Assembly: GCF_016734815.1 (NCBI RefSeq)
Contig: NZ_JAERQF010000003.1
Location: 124,001-188,000 of the forward strand
Reading direction: 5' to 3'
DNA length: 64,000 nt
Origin: Hymenobacter rubidus
GTDB lineage: Bacteria; Bacteroidota; Bacteroidia; Cytophagales; Hymenobacteraceae
In this document: positions 44,322-53,268 of the stretch, piece after piece
Layout: each line of letters begins with the position of its first letter
Position numbering within the stretch: position 1 is the stretch's first letter
The notes under the pieces: generated by a model
Told to the model about the DNA's origin: nothing
Database searches by the model: none
What the model saw: only the letters and a program-made list of their open reading frames with translations
Position numbers and translations under genes: made by a program

Positions 44322-44514
44322 GCCCGATGGCGCGGGTCCCGATGGCGCGGGTCCTGATGGCGCGGGCCTGCGGCCCGTGCCGACTATTGGCAGGCCTCCA
44401 GGCCTGCAATCGTTGAACAATATGCTAATGGCGTTGAACGACCCACTGGCGGCACGAGCACCCACGCACCAGAGGCCCGCTAATAGCCGGCCCGGGCCAC
44501 AGGCCCGCGCCATC
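44322..44514. repeat. 15-bp tandem repeats within a long inverted repeat
   Basis: The unit cccgatggcgcgggt occurs three times from 44323. The last unit begins an arm (44356-44397) whose imperfect complement is 44473-44514 (aggcccgctaatagccggcc...cgcgccatc). It fills the gap between yjbQ and topB; no gene is seen. Confidence 0.75.
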
Positions 44515-44548
44515 GGCCAGTTTAGCTAGAACCGACCTTTTTCGCGGT

Positions 44549-44556
44549 TACCTTTG
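44549..44556 (+). promoter_or_regulatory. -7 box (TACCTTTG) of topB
   Basis: Exact match to TAnnTTTG, 57 nt before the GTG start of topB. No clear -33 element. Confidence 0.4.
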
Positions 44557-44612
44557 TTGATTCCCTGCGCCGAAAACCCACCGGCGCAGCCCCAAAATCA
44601 GCCCAGAATTCC

Positions 44613-47198
44613 GTGATAGTTTGCATTGCCGAAAAGCCCAGCGTGGCCCGTGAAATTGCCACCGTGCTGGGTGCCACCCGTCGCATGGACGGCTACATGG
44701 AAGGCAACGGCTACCAGGTGACCTGGACTTTCGGCCATTTCTGCCAGCTCAAGGAGCCCGACGACTACCAGCCCGAGTGGAAGCGCTGGAGCCTGCACAA
44801 CCTGCCCATGATTCCGGACAAGTTCGGCATCAAGCTCATGCGCCGCGACGAGGGCGTGGTGAAGCAGTTTCACACCATCAAAAAGCTGGTGGACGAGGCC
44901 ACGGAAGTGATAAACTGCGGCGACGCCGGGCAGGAAGGAGAGGTGATTCAGCGCTGGGTGCTGCAGGAAGCCAAGTGCCGCAAACCGGTTAAGCGCCTCT
45001 GGATTTCGTCGCTGACCGAAGAGGCCATCCGCCAAGGCTTCGCCAACCTGCGCGAGGCCAAGGAATTCGACAGCCTTTACCAGGCCGGCAAGAGCCGCGC
45101 CGTGGGCGACTGGCTGCTGGGCCTGAATGCTACGCGCCTCTTCACCCTGAAGTACACCACCTACCAGGACAAGCAGCTCCTGAGCATCGGCCGGGTGCAA
45201 ACGCCCACACTGGCCCTGCTGGTGGAGCGCTGGCACGAAATCCAGAACTTCCGGCCCGAGCCGTACTGGGTGTTGAAGACCGAATACCGGGGCACGCTGT
45301 TCAGCCACATGGCCGCGCCCGACAAAGCCAAAGACGCCGACGCCGCGCCCGACACCAGGAGCCGCCTGCGCGCCCTGGGTTACTTCGTGACCGAGGAAGA
45401 AGCTAAGGAAGCCCTCGAAGCCGTGCGGCCCGCGCCCCTGCGCGTGACCGACGTGGAGATTAAGAAAGGCCGCGAATCGCCGCCGCGCCTGTTCGATTTG
45501 ACCTCGCTGCAGGTGCAGTGCAACAACCAGCTGGGCCTCTCGGCCGAGGACACGCTGAAAATCGTGCAGGTCTTGTACGAAAAAAAGGCCGTGAGCTACC
45601 CGCGCGTCGACACCACGTTTCTGCCCGACGACCAGTACGCCAAAATCCCGGGCATCCTGCGCGGCATCAATGGCTACGATGCGCTAACCAAGCCGCTGCT
45701 GGCCGCTAAGATTCCGAAGACGCCCAAGGTCTTTAACAACAACAAAGTCACCGACCACCACGCCATCATCCCGACCGGCGCGGCCGGCCCCGGCGGCGGC
45801 ATGGAAACCAGCGTGTACGACATCATCACGCGCCGCTTCATCGCTGCCTTCTACCCCGATTGCGAGGTGAGCAACACCACCGTGCTGGCCGAAGCGGCTG
45901 AGCGTCCCTTCCGCGTGCGCGGCCGCCAAATCCTGAACCCCGGCTGGCGCGTGGTGTACGGCGACCCCACCCAGCAGGCCGCCCCTAAGCCCGCTGCCCC
46001 TAACAACGGACAACTAACAACTGACAACGACGACGATGCCGTGGCCACCGTCCTGCCCAACTTCGTGAAGGGCGAAAGCGGCCCCCACGACCCGCGCCTG
46101 GAAAGCAAGATGACCCAGCCGCCCAAGGATTACACCGAGGCCACGCTGCTGCGCGGCATGGAAACGGCCGGCCGCAACATCGACGACGAGGAGCTGCGCC
46201 AGGCCATGAAGGAAAACGGCATCGGCCGCCCCAGCACCCGCGCCGCCATCATCGAAACGCTGTTCAAGCGCAACTACATCCGGCGCGAGAAAAAGCGCAT
46301 TGTGCCCACGCCCACCGGCGTCGAGCTCATTGGCCTGATTCGCAACCCCACCCTGAAATCGGCGGAGCTCACCGGTCAGTGGGAGCACAAGCTGCGCCAG
46401 ATTGAGCGCGGCGAGCTGTCGTCGGAAGGCTTCCTGGGCGAGCTGTCGGGCCTGGTGAAGGAGATGGTGGCCGAAGTGAAGAACGACGGCCGCGGCCGCA
46501 TGGTCACGTCCGGCAGCGCCGAGCTGGCCGTGCAGCAGGAACAGAATTCGGCCGCGGCAGGAGGAAGCAAGGTGCCCGCTGGCATGACCGGCGGCCGCCC
46601 CACCAAGCCCGGCGGGCCGGCCACCCTGCCCGGCGCCAACGGTCTCGGCTACTGCCCGGCCTGCAAAACCGGCCACATCGTGCGCGGCAAAACGGCCTTC
46701 GGCTGCGTGCGTTTCCGCGAGGGTTGCAGCTTCCGCCTGCCGGCCGAAGTGCACGGCAAAAAGCTGAGCGACCCGCAAGTAAAAGTCCTGCTCGCCAAAG
46801 GTCGCACACCCGTGATGAAGGGCTTCGTGGGGGCCGACGGCCAGAAGTTCGACGCCGCCATTGGCCTCGACACAGCTTTTCAGCCTACCCTGCTGCAAGT
46901 GGCCGAAAGCAAGCCCGGCGCCTCGCCCGACTCGGGCCAGATTCCGTGCCCGGTGTGCCAGTTGGGCACCATGCTCAAGGGCAAGGCCGCCTACGGCTGC
47001 TCGCGCTTCCGCGAAGACTGCCAGTTCCGCGTGGCCTTCGAGTGGGGCGGCAAAACCCTCACCGAAACGCAGCTCAAGCAGTTGCTGCGCAAGGGCGAAA
47101 CGAGCGTCATCAAAGGCTTCATCTCCGCCAAAACCGGCAAGAAGTACGACGCCGCGCTAAAAGTGGAGGAGGGGCGCGTGGTGCCAGTGTTCGGGTAG
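44613..47198 (+). CDS. topB: DNA topoisomerase III with two C-terminal zinc-like repeats
   Basis: An 861-residue type IA topoisomerase that decatenates and relaxes negatively supercoiled DNA. It starts at GTG 44613. The TOPRIM domain has Glu7 in CIAEKPSVAREIA and the acidic loop GDAGQEGEVIQRW at 103-115, the DAGxEGE variant known from Firmicutes TopB. The catalytic Tyr329 lies in VSYPRVDTTFLP. After residue 670 there are two repeats with Cys pairs (YCPACKTGHIVRGKTAFGCV and CPVCQLGTMLKGKAAYGCSR). Residues 467-473 sit in a linker encoded by 'acaactaacaactgacaac', a simple-sequence insertion. A strongly supported housekeeping-type gene. Confidence 0.95.
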   Translation: MIVCIAEKPSVAREIATVLGATRRMDGYMEGNGYQVTWTFGHFCQLKEPDDYQPEWKRWSLHNLPMIPDKFGIKLMRRDEGVVKQFHTIKKLVDEATEVINCGDAGQEGEVIQRWVLQEAKCRKPVKRLWISSLTEEAIRQGFANLREAKEFDSLYQAGKSRAVGDWLLGLNATRLFTLKYTTYQDKQLLSIGRVQTPTLALLVERWHEIQNFRPEPYWVLKTEYRGTLFSHMAAPDKAKDADAAPDTRSRLRALGYFVTEEEAKEALEAVRPAPLRVTDVEIKKGRESPPRLFDLTSLQVQCNNQLGLSAEDTLKIVQVLYEKKAVSYPRVDTTFLPDDQYAKIPGILRGINGYDALTKPLLAAKIPKTPKVFNNNKVTDHHAIIPTGAAGPGGGMETSVYDIITRRFIAAFYPDCEVSNTTVLAEAAERPFRVRGRQILNPGWRVVYGDPTQQAAPKPAAPNNGQLTTDNDDDAVATVLPNFVKGESGPHDPRLESKMTQPPKDYTEATLLRGMETAGRNIDDEELRQAMKENGIGRPSTRAAIIETLFKRNYIRREKKRIVPTPTGVELIGLIRNPTLKSAELTGQWEHKLRQIERGELSSEGFLGELSGLVKEMVAEVKNDGRGRMVTSGSAELAVQQEQNSAAAGGSKVPAGMTGGRPTKPGGPATLPGANGLGYCPACKTGHIVRGKTAFGCVRFREGCSFRLPAEVHGKKLSDPQVKVLLAKGRTPVMKGFVGADGQKFDAAIGLDTAFQPTLLQVAESKPGASPDSGQIPCPVCQLGTMLKGKAAYGCSRFREDCQFRVAFEWGGKTLTETQLKQLLRKGETSVIKGFISAKTGKKYDAALKVEEGRVVPVFG

Positions 47199-47206
47199 GT
47201 TTTTAC

Positions 47207-49102
47207 TTAACGACCACCAACTTGCCAATTCACCCGCAGATTGACTTGGTAGTTGCTTTTGAAATCGGAAAGCAGGCTTGGTTCAAAGCTGATGGCTGTA
47301 TGGGGCAGTGGCACCTGCGCGCTTACGAAGCCCATGGGGCCGGGCAGTTCGGTTTGGTTGTTTCCGATGCTGGTCCCGATTCCAACGGGCATTGCGATGC
47401 CCGCCAGCACAAAGCGGCCGGTGCGGCGGCCCAGGCCCGAACCTATTCCAGCTCGGGCAAGGTAATGCCCCAGGCAATTGCTGCCCAGTCCCAGGTCCGA
47501 TTGCCAGTACACCTTTTCGCGCCAGCCCAGCCACCAGGCAAATTGCGGCCCTACGCGCAGCGTTGTCAGGGTGGTGTCGTAGTAAGTAGGCAGCCGATAG
47601 CCCAGTTTGCCCATGTTCAACCCCAGGCGGAGGCCTCCACCGAAACGGTGCGGCTTCGCAAAGTTTACTTCTGCAAAGGGGCTGATGGCATACAGCGGAA
47701 AGGAGGTGCTTGGCAACTGTCCCAACCCGGTAGGCACATACCTATTGACCTGGGTGATGGCTAGTTCGTCTTTGCCGGCCCAGGCGCCCACGCCCACACT
47801 TACAGTGGGTCCTGGGCCGGCATGTGCTAAGTCGTAGCGCGCCTCACCACCCGCCACGCGGGCGCGGTGTTCATACTCCGTCACATCCGTGGAAGTACCG
47901 CAACCGGAAGTGCCTACGATGTCGGTGTAGGACGACTGCTGAGCATCGAGGCTAAGGGTCAGGCGCCCGGCCACGGTGCTGTCGGCCGGAGCTGGTCCCT
48001 GGCTGGTGAGCACGAATACAGCGGCCGCCAGGCTCACCGGCAACAGGCGCGGCAGCGTAACAGAACTCAAAAAATTTAACGACCAGCTAGTCGATTCTCC
48101 GACCACTCGGGTTGAGCCCGCCGCGAGCAGGTGGCCCGCCTCCAGCGCCAGCACCGCCAACAGCAAGCCTTTCACGGCCACCGTTTCGGGGGGCGTCAGG
48201 GCCGTGGCCGACAAGCCTGCCGTGAGGCCCAGCATCCCCACCATCACCAGCAAATAGCGGCTGGCCGGCACCAAAGGGGCGTCATGGGGTTGGCTAAGGG
48301 CTGGCGAGTCGACCCGACCCACCCGCCACACCCAGACACCCATTGCCAGCAGGCCCAGTGGCAGCAACCACAGCTGCAGGCCGAGCCAACGGGTGCCCAG
48401 CCAGATGAATACGTTGCCCGCCACCGGCTCGCTGGCCGGGTCGCGCCAAAAGGCCTGGGCGAAGCGCCCGAGCAGCAACAGTCCCGTTTGCAGCAGCAGC
48501 CACGCGCCCACCGGCCAGCGCTTGTGGCGGGTGGCCAGCAGCACCCCGGCCACGGCGGCGCACAGCAGCATGGCCAGCACCTGCGTGGGCGCCACCGGCA
48601 AGCTATGGGCGGCCGTGGCGGGCAGCAGCCCGGCCTGCACCTGCATCGCCCACGGATGGGTGCCTGCTGCATAGGTGAGGCCCCAGGCGCCCGTGGTGGG
48701 CAGCCCGAAGCAGCAGCCCGTGAGCACGCAACCCACGCACTGCACCACCAGCGCCGCGCACAGCGGCAGGGCCAGCGCATCCAGCACCGCCCAGGGCAGC
48801 CCCAGCCAGCGCCGCAGCGCCAGCACCGAGAGCACGGCCGCCAGGCTGCCGCCCAGAATGGAGCGGGCCGAGTCGGCTGGCGCATCACTGCACAGCAGGG
48901 CGTTCCACTCGCCCACGGGGTGCGTGATGAGCTTGGAGCCCAAGATGAGCGCCAAGCTGCTGGCCGCCACCAGCGTCAGCCAGGGCCGTAGGGGGAAGCC
49001 GCGCCGCCAGCCTTCCCACAGCAGCAAGGCCACGTTGGTGAGGGTGGCCAGCAGGTAGAAGGGCGTGTAGAAATCGTGGCCGTGAGTATCGGGTAGGGTC
49101 AT
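47207..49102 (-). CDS. Lgt-like membrane protein fused to a barrel-like C-terminal domain
   Basis: A 631-residue protein with two different halves. Residues 1-265 contain about seven membrane spans and the text of the prolipoprotein diacylglyceryl transferase superfamily: ILGGSLAAV near 82, CVGCVLTGCCFG at 122-133, and LLGRFAQAFWRDP at 211-222. Residues 280-370 add further hydrophobic segments. From about 375 the sequence turns into alternating beta strands (GEARYDLAHAGPGPTVSVGVGAW, FGGGLRLGLNMGKLGYRLP, NYQVNLRVNWQVGG), like an outer-membrane or periplasmic barrel. I know no standard protein with this order. It stops 8 nt from topB, convergent. The true Lgt is probably elsewhere in the genome. 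Confidence 0.72.
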   Translation of the reverse strand: MTLPDTHGHDFYTPFYLLATLTNVALLLWEGWRRGFPLRPWLTLVAASSLALILGSKLITHPVGEWNALLCSDAPADSARSILGGSLAAVLSVLALRRWLGLPWAVLDALALPLCAALVVQCVGCVLTGCCFGLPTTGAWGLTYAAGTHPWAMQVQAGLLPATAAHSLPVAPTQVLAMLLCAAVAGVLLATRHKRWPVGAWLLLQTGLLLLGRFAQAFWRDPASEPVAGNVFIWLGTRWLGLQLWLLPLGLLAMGVWVWRVGRVDSPALSQPHDAPLVPASRYLLVMVGMLGLTAGLSATALTPPETVAVKGLLLAVLALEAGHLLAAGSTRVVGESTSWSLNFLSSVTLPRLLPVSLAAAVFVLTSQGPAPADSTVAGRLTLSLDAQQSSYTDIVGTSGCGTSTDVTEYEHRARVAGGEARYDLAHAGPGPTVSVGVGAWAGKDELAITQVNRYVPTGLGQLPSTSFPLYAISPFAEVNFAKPHRFGGGLRLGLNMGKLGYRLPTYYDTTLTTLRVGPQFAWWLGWREKVYWQSDLGLGSNCLGHYLARAGIGSGLGRRTGRFVLAGIAMPVGIGTSIGNNQTELPGPMGFVSAQVPLPHTAISFEPSLLSDFKSNYQVNLRVNWQVGGR

Positions 49103-49285
49103 AGCGTAGGGTAGCTAGTCGGGCCAGGAAAGGGAAGTCTAAACTTACGCGGCTGCGCAAGCGGGCTCCAAAACAACTTTCACAGTTTTTAGACTTCGCT
49201 ATCTGCTACGGCACGGCTATAACCTTCTGACCATAAGTGGTAATCGTTGAAATAATCAGGCATTACAATAAAGCATAATGGGCCT

Positions 49286-50788
49286 TTAGTGCGCCAGCGC
49301 AGGCTGCCGTTTGGCTTCGCTAGGCTGCTCCCCGTACCGCACAATGTTCCGGGCCATGCCCTTGAAAATGATGCCGTGAAAGGGCAGCACCGAATACCAA
49401 TACAGGCGCCCGGCCAGGCCGCGGGGGCGGTAGGCGGCCAGCTGCTCTAGGGCGTGGCTGCCGTCGTCCTGGTCCACGATGCGGAACTGCAGCCAGGCCT
49501 CGCCGGGCAGCTTCATTTCGGCGTAGAGCAGCAGGCGGCGGCCGGGTTTGTCGGCCACCAGCACGCGCCAGAAGTCGAGCGGGTCGCCGGCCCGCAGGCG
49601 GCTGGGCGAGCGGCGGCCGCGGCGCAGGCCGGGCCCGCCCACGGCCTTGTCCATCAGGCCGCGCAACTGCCAGAGCCAGTCAGTTTTGTACCAGCCCCGG
49701 TCGCCGCCGATGCGCCAGATGTTGTCCAGCACCTCCGCCACCGGCCGCCGGAAGGGCACGAACTGGCGGTCGAAGAACATGCCGTTTTTGGGAATCTGGA
49801 TGGCGTCCATGTAGTTCTGGCGCATGGTGCCCGAGCTGATGGCGTCGCTCCAGCTGCTCACCACCTCGTTTTGCTCAATGCGCTGAAAGGCCAGGGCCAG
49901 CGCGGCGCGGTAGCTCATGCACTCGTGCGGAATGACGGCGCTGATGCTGCGAGCCGGGTCGCAGACGGTATCGTTTTTCAGGCTCTCGACCAGGCTTTGG
50001 GCCAATGAAAACGTGGTGCTCGTGACCAGGTACAGCCACCACGACGAGAGCCGCGGCGTGAGCACGGGCACCGTCACAATCCACCGCCGATAGCCGCGCT
50101 CGGCGGCCAGGCCCAGCAGCATTTCGCGGTACGTCAGCACATCGGGCCCGCCCACGTCGAAGGCCTGGCCGAAGCAGGCCGGGTTATCGAGCACCTGCGT
50201 GAGGTAAAACATGATGTCGCGGATGCCAATGGGCTGGCAGCGCGAGTTCAGCCAGCGCGGCGTCACCATCACGGGCAGCTTCTCCACCAAATCCCGAATA
50301 ATCTCAAACGACGCCGAGCCCGAGCCGATGATAATGCTGGCGCGCAGCACGGTGAGCTTGGCGCGTTGGGCCTGGCCCAGCACGCTTTCCACGGCAAAGC
50401 GGGAACGAAGGTGCACGCTCAGGCCGTGGTCGTTGGCAATGCCGGAGAGGTAGATGACCTGGCGGGCCGCCGTGGTGTCCAGGTAGGCCGTGAAGTTGCG
50501 GGCCGACTGCTGCTCCTGCTGAAAAAAGTTGTCGTTGCCGCCGCTCATCGAGTGCACCAGGTAGTAGGCCGCGTCGATGTCGGTGGGCGCTTCGGCCAGG
50601 GTTTCGGGCCGGAGCAAGTCGCCCTGCACCACGCTAATCCGCGCGACCAGGGCTTCTGGCAGGGTTTCGGGCAGCGAGAAGCGGCGGGGGTCGCGCACCA
50701 GGCACACCACCTCGTGGCCGGCCCCGGCCAGCAGGGGCAGCAGGCGCTGGCCAATGTAGCCGGTGGCACCGGTGAGGAGAATTTTCAT
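49286..50788 (-). CDS. SDR NAD(P)-binding protein with DUF2867 domain
   Basis: A 500-residue protein, start ATG 50788 (MKILLTGATGYIGQRLLPLL). Residues 1-290 are an atypical SDR with VVCLVRDPRRF, AAYYLVHSMSGGND, VIYLSGIAND and VLRASIIIGSGSASFEIIRDL. From about residue 330 follows DUF2867, with WRIGGDRGWYKTDWLWQLRGLMDKAVGGPG and a final YWYSVLPFHGIIFKGMARNI. This two-domain layout is common in Bacteroidota and Actinobacteria. The activity is not known; relatives are linked to lipid or polyketide chemistry. It stands alone on the minus strand. Confidence 0.88.
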   Translation of the reverse strand: MKILLTGATGYIGQRLLPLLAGAGHEVVCLVRDPRRFSLPETLPEALVARISVVQGDLLRPETLAEAPTDIDAAYYLVHSMSGGNDNFFQQEQQSARNFTAYLDTTAARQVIYLSGIANDHGLSVHLRSRFAVESVLGQAQRAKLTVLRASIIIGSGSASFEIIRDLVEKLPVMVTPRWLNSRCQPIGIRDIMFYLTQVLDNPACFGQAFDVGGPDVLTYREMLLGLAAERGYRRWIVTVPVLTPRLSSWWLYLVTSTTFSLAQSLVESLKNDTVCDPARSISAVIPHECMSYRAALALAFQRIEQNEVVSSWSDAISSGTMRQNYMDAIQIPKNGMFFDRQFVPFRRPVAEVLDNIWRIGGDRGWYKTDWLWQLRGLMDKAVGGPGLRRGRRSPSRLRAGDPLDFWRVLVADKPGRRLLLYAEMKLPGEAWLQFRIVDQDDGSHALEQLAAYRPRGLAGRLYWYSVLPFHGIIFKGMARNIVRYGEQPSEAKRQPALAH

Positions 50789-50868
50789 GCGGAATGAAAT
50801 CAGAAGGGCCAGGCAGGTGCCTGGCCCCAAAACTCCTACGGGGGAGCCGAGCAGTTGTTTGCCTGCGG

Positions 50869-51025
50869 CTTAGAGACTGTTTGAGCTATTTTTTTAGTCG
50901 CCCGAACCGTGTAGCGACGCATCCTTGCGTCTTGTCGTTGAACAAAATCGGCCAACGATGAGACGCAAGGATGCGTCGCTACACCAGTCCGCTGGTATCC
51001 CTCGCTAACTCAAACCGCTTCTTAG
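50869..51025. repeat. Element with cttagagactgtttgagcta ends around a GACGCATCC palindrome
   Basis: Outer ends cttagagactgtttgagcta and taactcaaaccgcttcttag are copies of the ends at 43656-43812. The inner palindrome 50910-50983 (tgtagcgacgcatccttgcg and complement) is unrelated to family 1. Confidence 0.78.
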
Positions 51026-51029
51026 GTCA

Positions 51030-52751
51030 CTACGGCTTCACCCAACGGCCGCGCCAGGGCTGGCCATCCACCACCGTTTCGACCAGGTAGACGCCCGACG
51101 CTAAGGCTGATGCCGCGAACGGTAAGGTGCTGACGCCAGCCGGCACAGCTATTTCCGACTGCCACACCCGCCGGCCGGCCAGGTCGCGCACTTGCACGCT
51201 TAGGGTTTGGGCTTTGGGAAGGGTGAGGTGCAATTCCGGAGCAGCGCCGGGGTTGGGACTGATTTCCAGCGGCTGCGCGGCCACGGCGCTGCGGGCGGCC
51301 GTCAGCACGCCCAGGGTTCCGTTGTCGCTGATGGTTTGGGCGTAGATGCCATCGTCGGTGCGGCTGTCCTGCCACACGTTCACCAGCTGGTTGTTGCTGA
51401 AGGGCAAGGTGGCATATTTTTGCTTCGCGCTATTCACGCTGCTGAGCAGAATGTTGGGCGTAGCCACGGGAAAGGCCGGCTGGGCCAGGTAATTGACCTT
51501 GGTGGCCCACAGGGCGCGGTTGCTTCCGCTGGCATTGAGGTTTTCGGTGTAGGTGATGATAAGGCCCGTGCCGGTGTCGCGCAGGGTTTGGGCCGAATAA
51601 TAATTAGCACTCACGCCCAGCACGGGTATGCCGCTGGTGCCCAGCATGGCCACGCCGGTGGCCGGGTTTAGCCGCTGCATGGTGAAGCCGGAGGTGCTTT
51701 GGGTGCTGCTCAACTCGTTCACTACCGTCCACACTTCGTTGCGGGCCGCCACGTATTGCAGTGCGCCGCCAATGCGCGCCGTGCCCGTGCCCGTCAGCAG
51801 TTCGGTACCCGAGGTGCCCCAGGGCAGGCTGCCATCGGCCAGCACGCGTTGGGCATACATGTCGCCCAGCGCCGCACTGGCGGGGTTGCCAGAGGCCAAC
51901 AGCACGTAGAAGCCGCCGTTGCCGTCCGGCACCAGCACCGGGATTTCCGCAAAGCCAATGGTTTTGTCGCTCACCCGCACCGGGGCGGCCCATACGGGCG
52001 CACCGCTGGCATTGTAGCGCTGCGCATACACCGTCGAAACGCCCAGGCCGGAACCGGTTTCCTCCACGTACTGCACCACCACATCCTCGCTGCCGGGCAC
52101 GGCCACAAAACTGGGCCGGCTGTAGCGCTTCACGGGGTCCTGAATGTCGACGGCCGTGGTCCACAGGGCTACGCCCGCGGCCGACAGCTTTTGCAGCGGC
52201 ACAAACTTGGTGCTGTGCACGGTGTTGGCCGTGCCGCCTGCTATCCAGCCAATTATCACATTGTTGCCCGTGGTGACGCCGATGACCGGCCCGAGGCCCG
52301 AGGTGGCTGCTGCATCGAGCAGCGCGATGCCATTGGCGCCCCAAAGCTGCTGCCCGGTGGGCGAAACCTTGTAGACCACGCACTGATTGGCGCCCGTGCG
52401 GGTGTCCTGGAATGCTAATATGGCATTGCCCAGGTTATCGGTTTTGAGGTCATAACCGAAAAGGGCAGTGCCCTGGGGCTGGTTGCTCACCAGCAGCCCG
52501 GCGGTGCCCAGCTGGGGCCGGCCGTTCACGTCCAGCAATTGCAGGCGCATTTGGTAGTTGGTGCCGGGCACGGTTTCAAACCAGGAAACCCAGGTGCCAC
52601 CGTTCAGAGCGGGCGAGATGCGTGGGGTTACTTCGCCAGTGCCGGCCACGTCGCGTACGGCCAGGTTCTGGGCAGGGTTGGCGTTCCACTGGGCCTGGGC
52701 CGAAGCCGAAGTCAAGGCCGTTGCCAGCAGCAGGAGTAAGGTTCTTTTCAT
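51030..52751 (-). CDS. Secreted protein with T9SS type A sorting domain
   Basis: A 573-residue exported protein, start ATG 52751 (MKRTLLLLLATALTSASAQA as signal). The mature part has repeated beta segments with the texts LAFQDTRTGANQCVVYKV, GADGGFY-like LVPDGNGGFYVLLASG and LVNVWQDSRTDDGIYAQTI, which recalls bladed beta-propeller proteins. The C-terminal 75 residues are a sorting domain: LEISPNPGAAPELHL, VRDLAGRRVWQ, LASGVYLVETV. The function is unknown. It stops 5 nt after the right end of the palindromic element at 50869-51025. Confidence 0.82.
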   Translation of the reverse strand: MKRTLLLLLATALTSASAQAQWNANPAQNLAVRDVAGTGEVTPRISPALNGGTWVSWFETVPGTNYQMRLQLLDVNGRPQLGTAGLLVSNQPQGTALFGYDLKTDNLGNAILAFQDTRTGANQCVVYKVSPTGQQLWGANGIALLDAAATSGLGPVIGVTTGNNVIIGWIAGGTANTVHSTKFVPLQKLSAAGVALWTTAVDIQDPVKRYSRPSFVAVPGSEDVVVQYVEETGSGLGVSTVYAQRYNASGAPVWAAPVRVSDKTIGFAEIPVLVPDGNGGFYVLLASGNPASAALGDMYAQRVLADGSLPWGTSGTELLTGTGTARIGGALQYVAARNEVWTVVNELSSTQSTSGFTMQRLNPATGVAMLGTSGIPVLGVSANYYSAQTLRDTGTGLIITYTENLNASGSNRALWATKVNYLAQPAFPVATPNILLSSVNSAKQKYATLPFSNNQLVNVWQDSRTDDGIYAQTISDNGTLGVLTAARSAVAAQPLEISPNPGAAPELHLTLPKAQTLSVQVRDLAGRRVWQSEIAVPAGVSTLPFAASALASGVYLVETVVDGQPWRGRWVKP

Positions 52752-52887
52752 AGAAAAACGGGTTGGACTGAAGCCAGATAAAAAATTGCCGAAACGTGAA
52801 TGTCGTTGAAAATAACGGTTTGTCCAACGACCCTTACTGCCGCAGCTATTTAAGCGTTCATGCAGCAGTACCGTATCCAAAAAGGGT

Positions 52888-53138
52888 GTCATGCTGCGCT
52901 TGCCGAAGCATCTCTACCGCGCAACTAGAGCAGTTTCGGGGTCATTGTATCGTAGCGCGAACGGTGTAGTTCGCGTCGCCGCGCCGTTTGCCCTTTCTTC
53001 ACGGCACGGGTTACCGGCGCGGGGTACGCGAACTACACCGTTCGCGCTACTACTGCCGTTGCTTCGGAATGTACACTGATACCAAAACTGCCCTATTTTA
53101 CTGCTGCGATAGAGATGCTTCGGCAAGCGCAGCATGAC
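52888..53138. repeat. Palindromic repeat R11 (family 1) interrupted by family 2
   Basis: Outer arms gtcatgctgcgcttgccgaa and its complement are 200 nt apart instead of the usual 30 to 60. Between them lies a complete family 2 palindrome (52952-53050) with its own flanks gcagtttcggggtcattgta and tgtacactgataccaaaact. This is a nested insertion. Confidence 0.87.
52952..53050. repeat. Palindromic repeat, family 2, copy 2
   Basis: Arms gtagcgcgaacggtgtagtt and aactacaccgttcgcgctac are perfect complements. Same family as 33775-33856, with 'ggtg' replacing 'tttg' in the arm on both sides. Confidence 0.87.
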
Positions 53139-53268
53139 GGGGTATTTTATCCGGTTACTGCTGCATGACTGTTTAGGAAGTCCGGGCCTCCAGCGGTCGG
53201 ACCGGGGAACACAAAAAAGCCGCTCCGCGGCTGGACGCGGGGCGGCTGGGGCTTGGCCTGGGCAGCCG

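Noticed and set aside
44266..44409. N-terminal extension of the YjbQ gene
   Set aside because: The added 48 residues translate the 15-bp tandem repeat; YjbQ proteins normally begin near the ATG at 44265.
44913..44957. Broken TOPRIM site in topoisomerase III (DAGQEGE lacking the middle Asp of DxDxE)
   Set aside because: The DAGxEGE form is known in working TopB enzymes of Firmicutes, so it is a family variant, not a defect.
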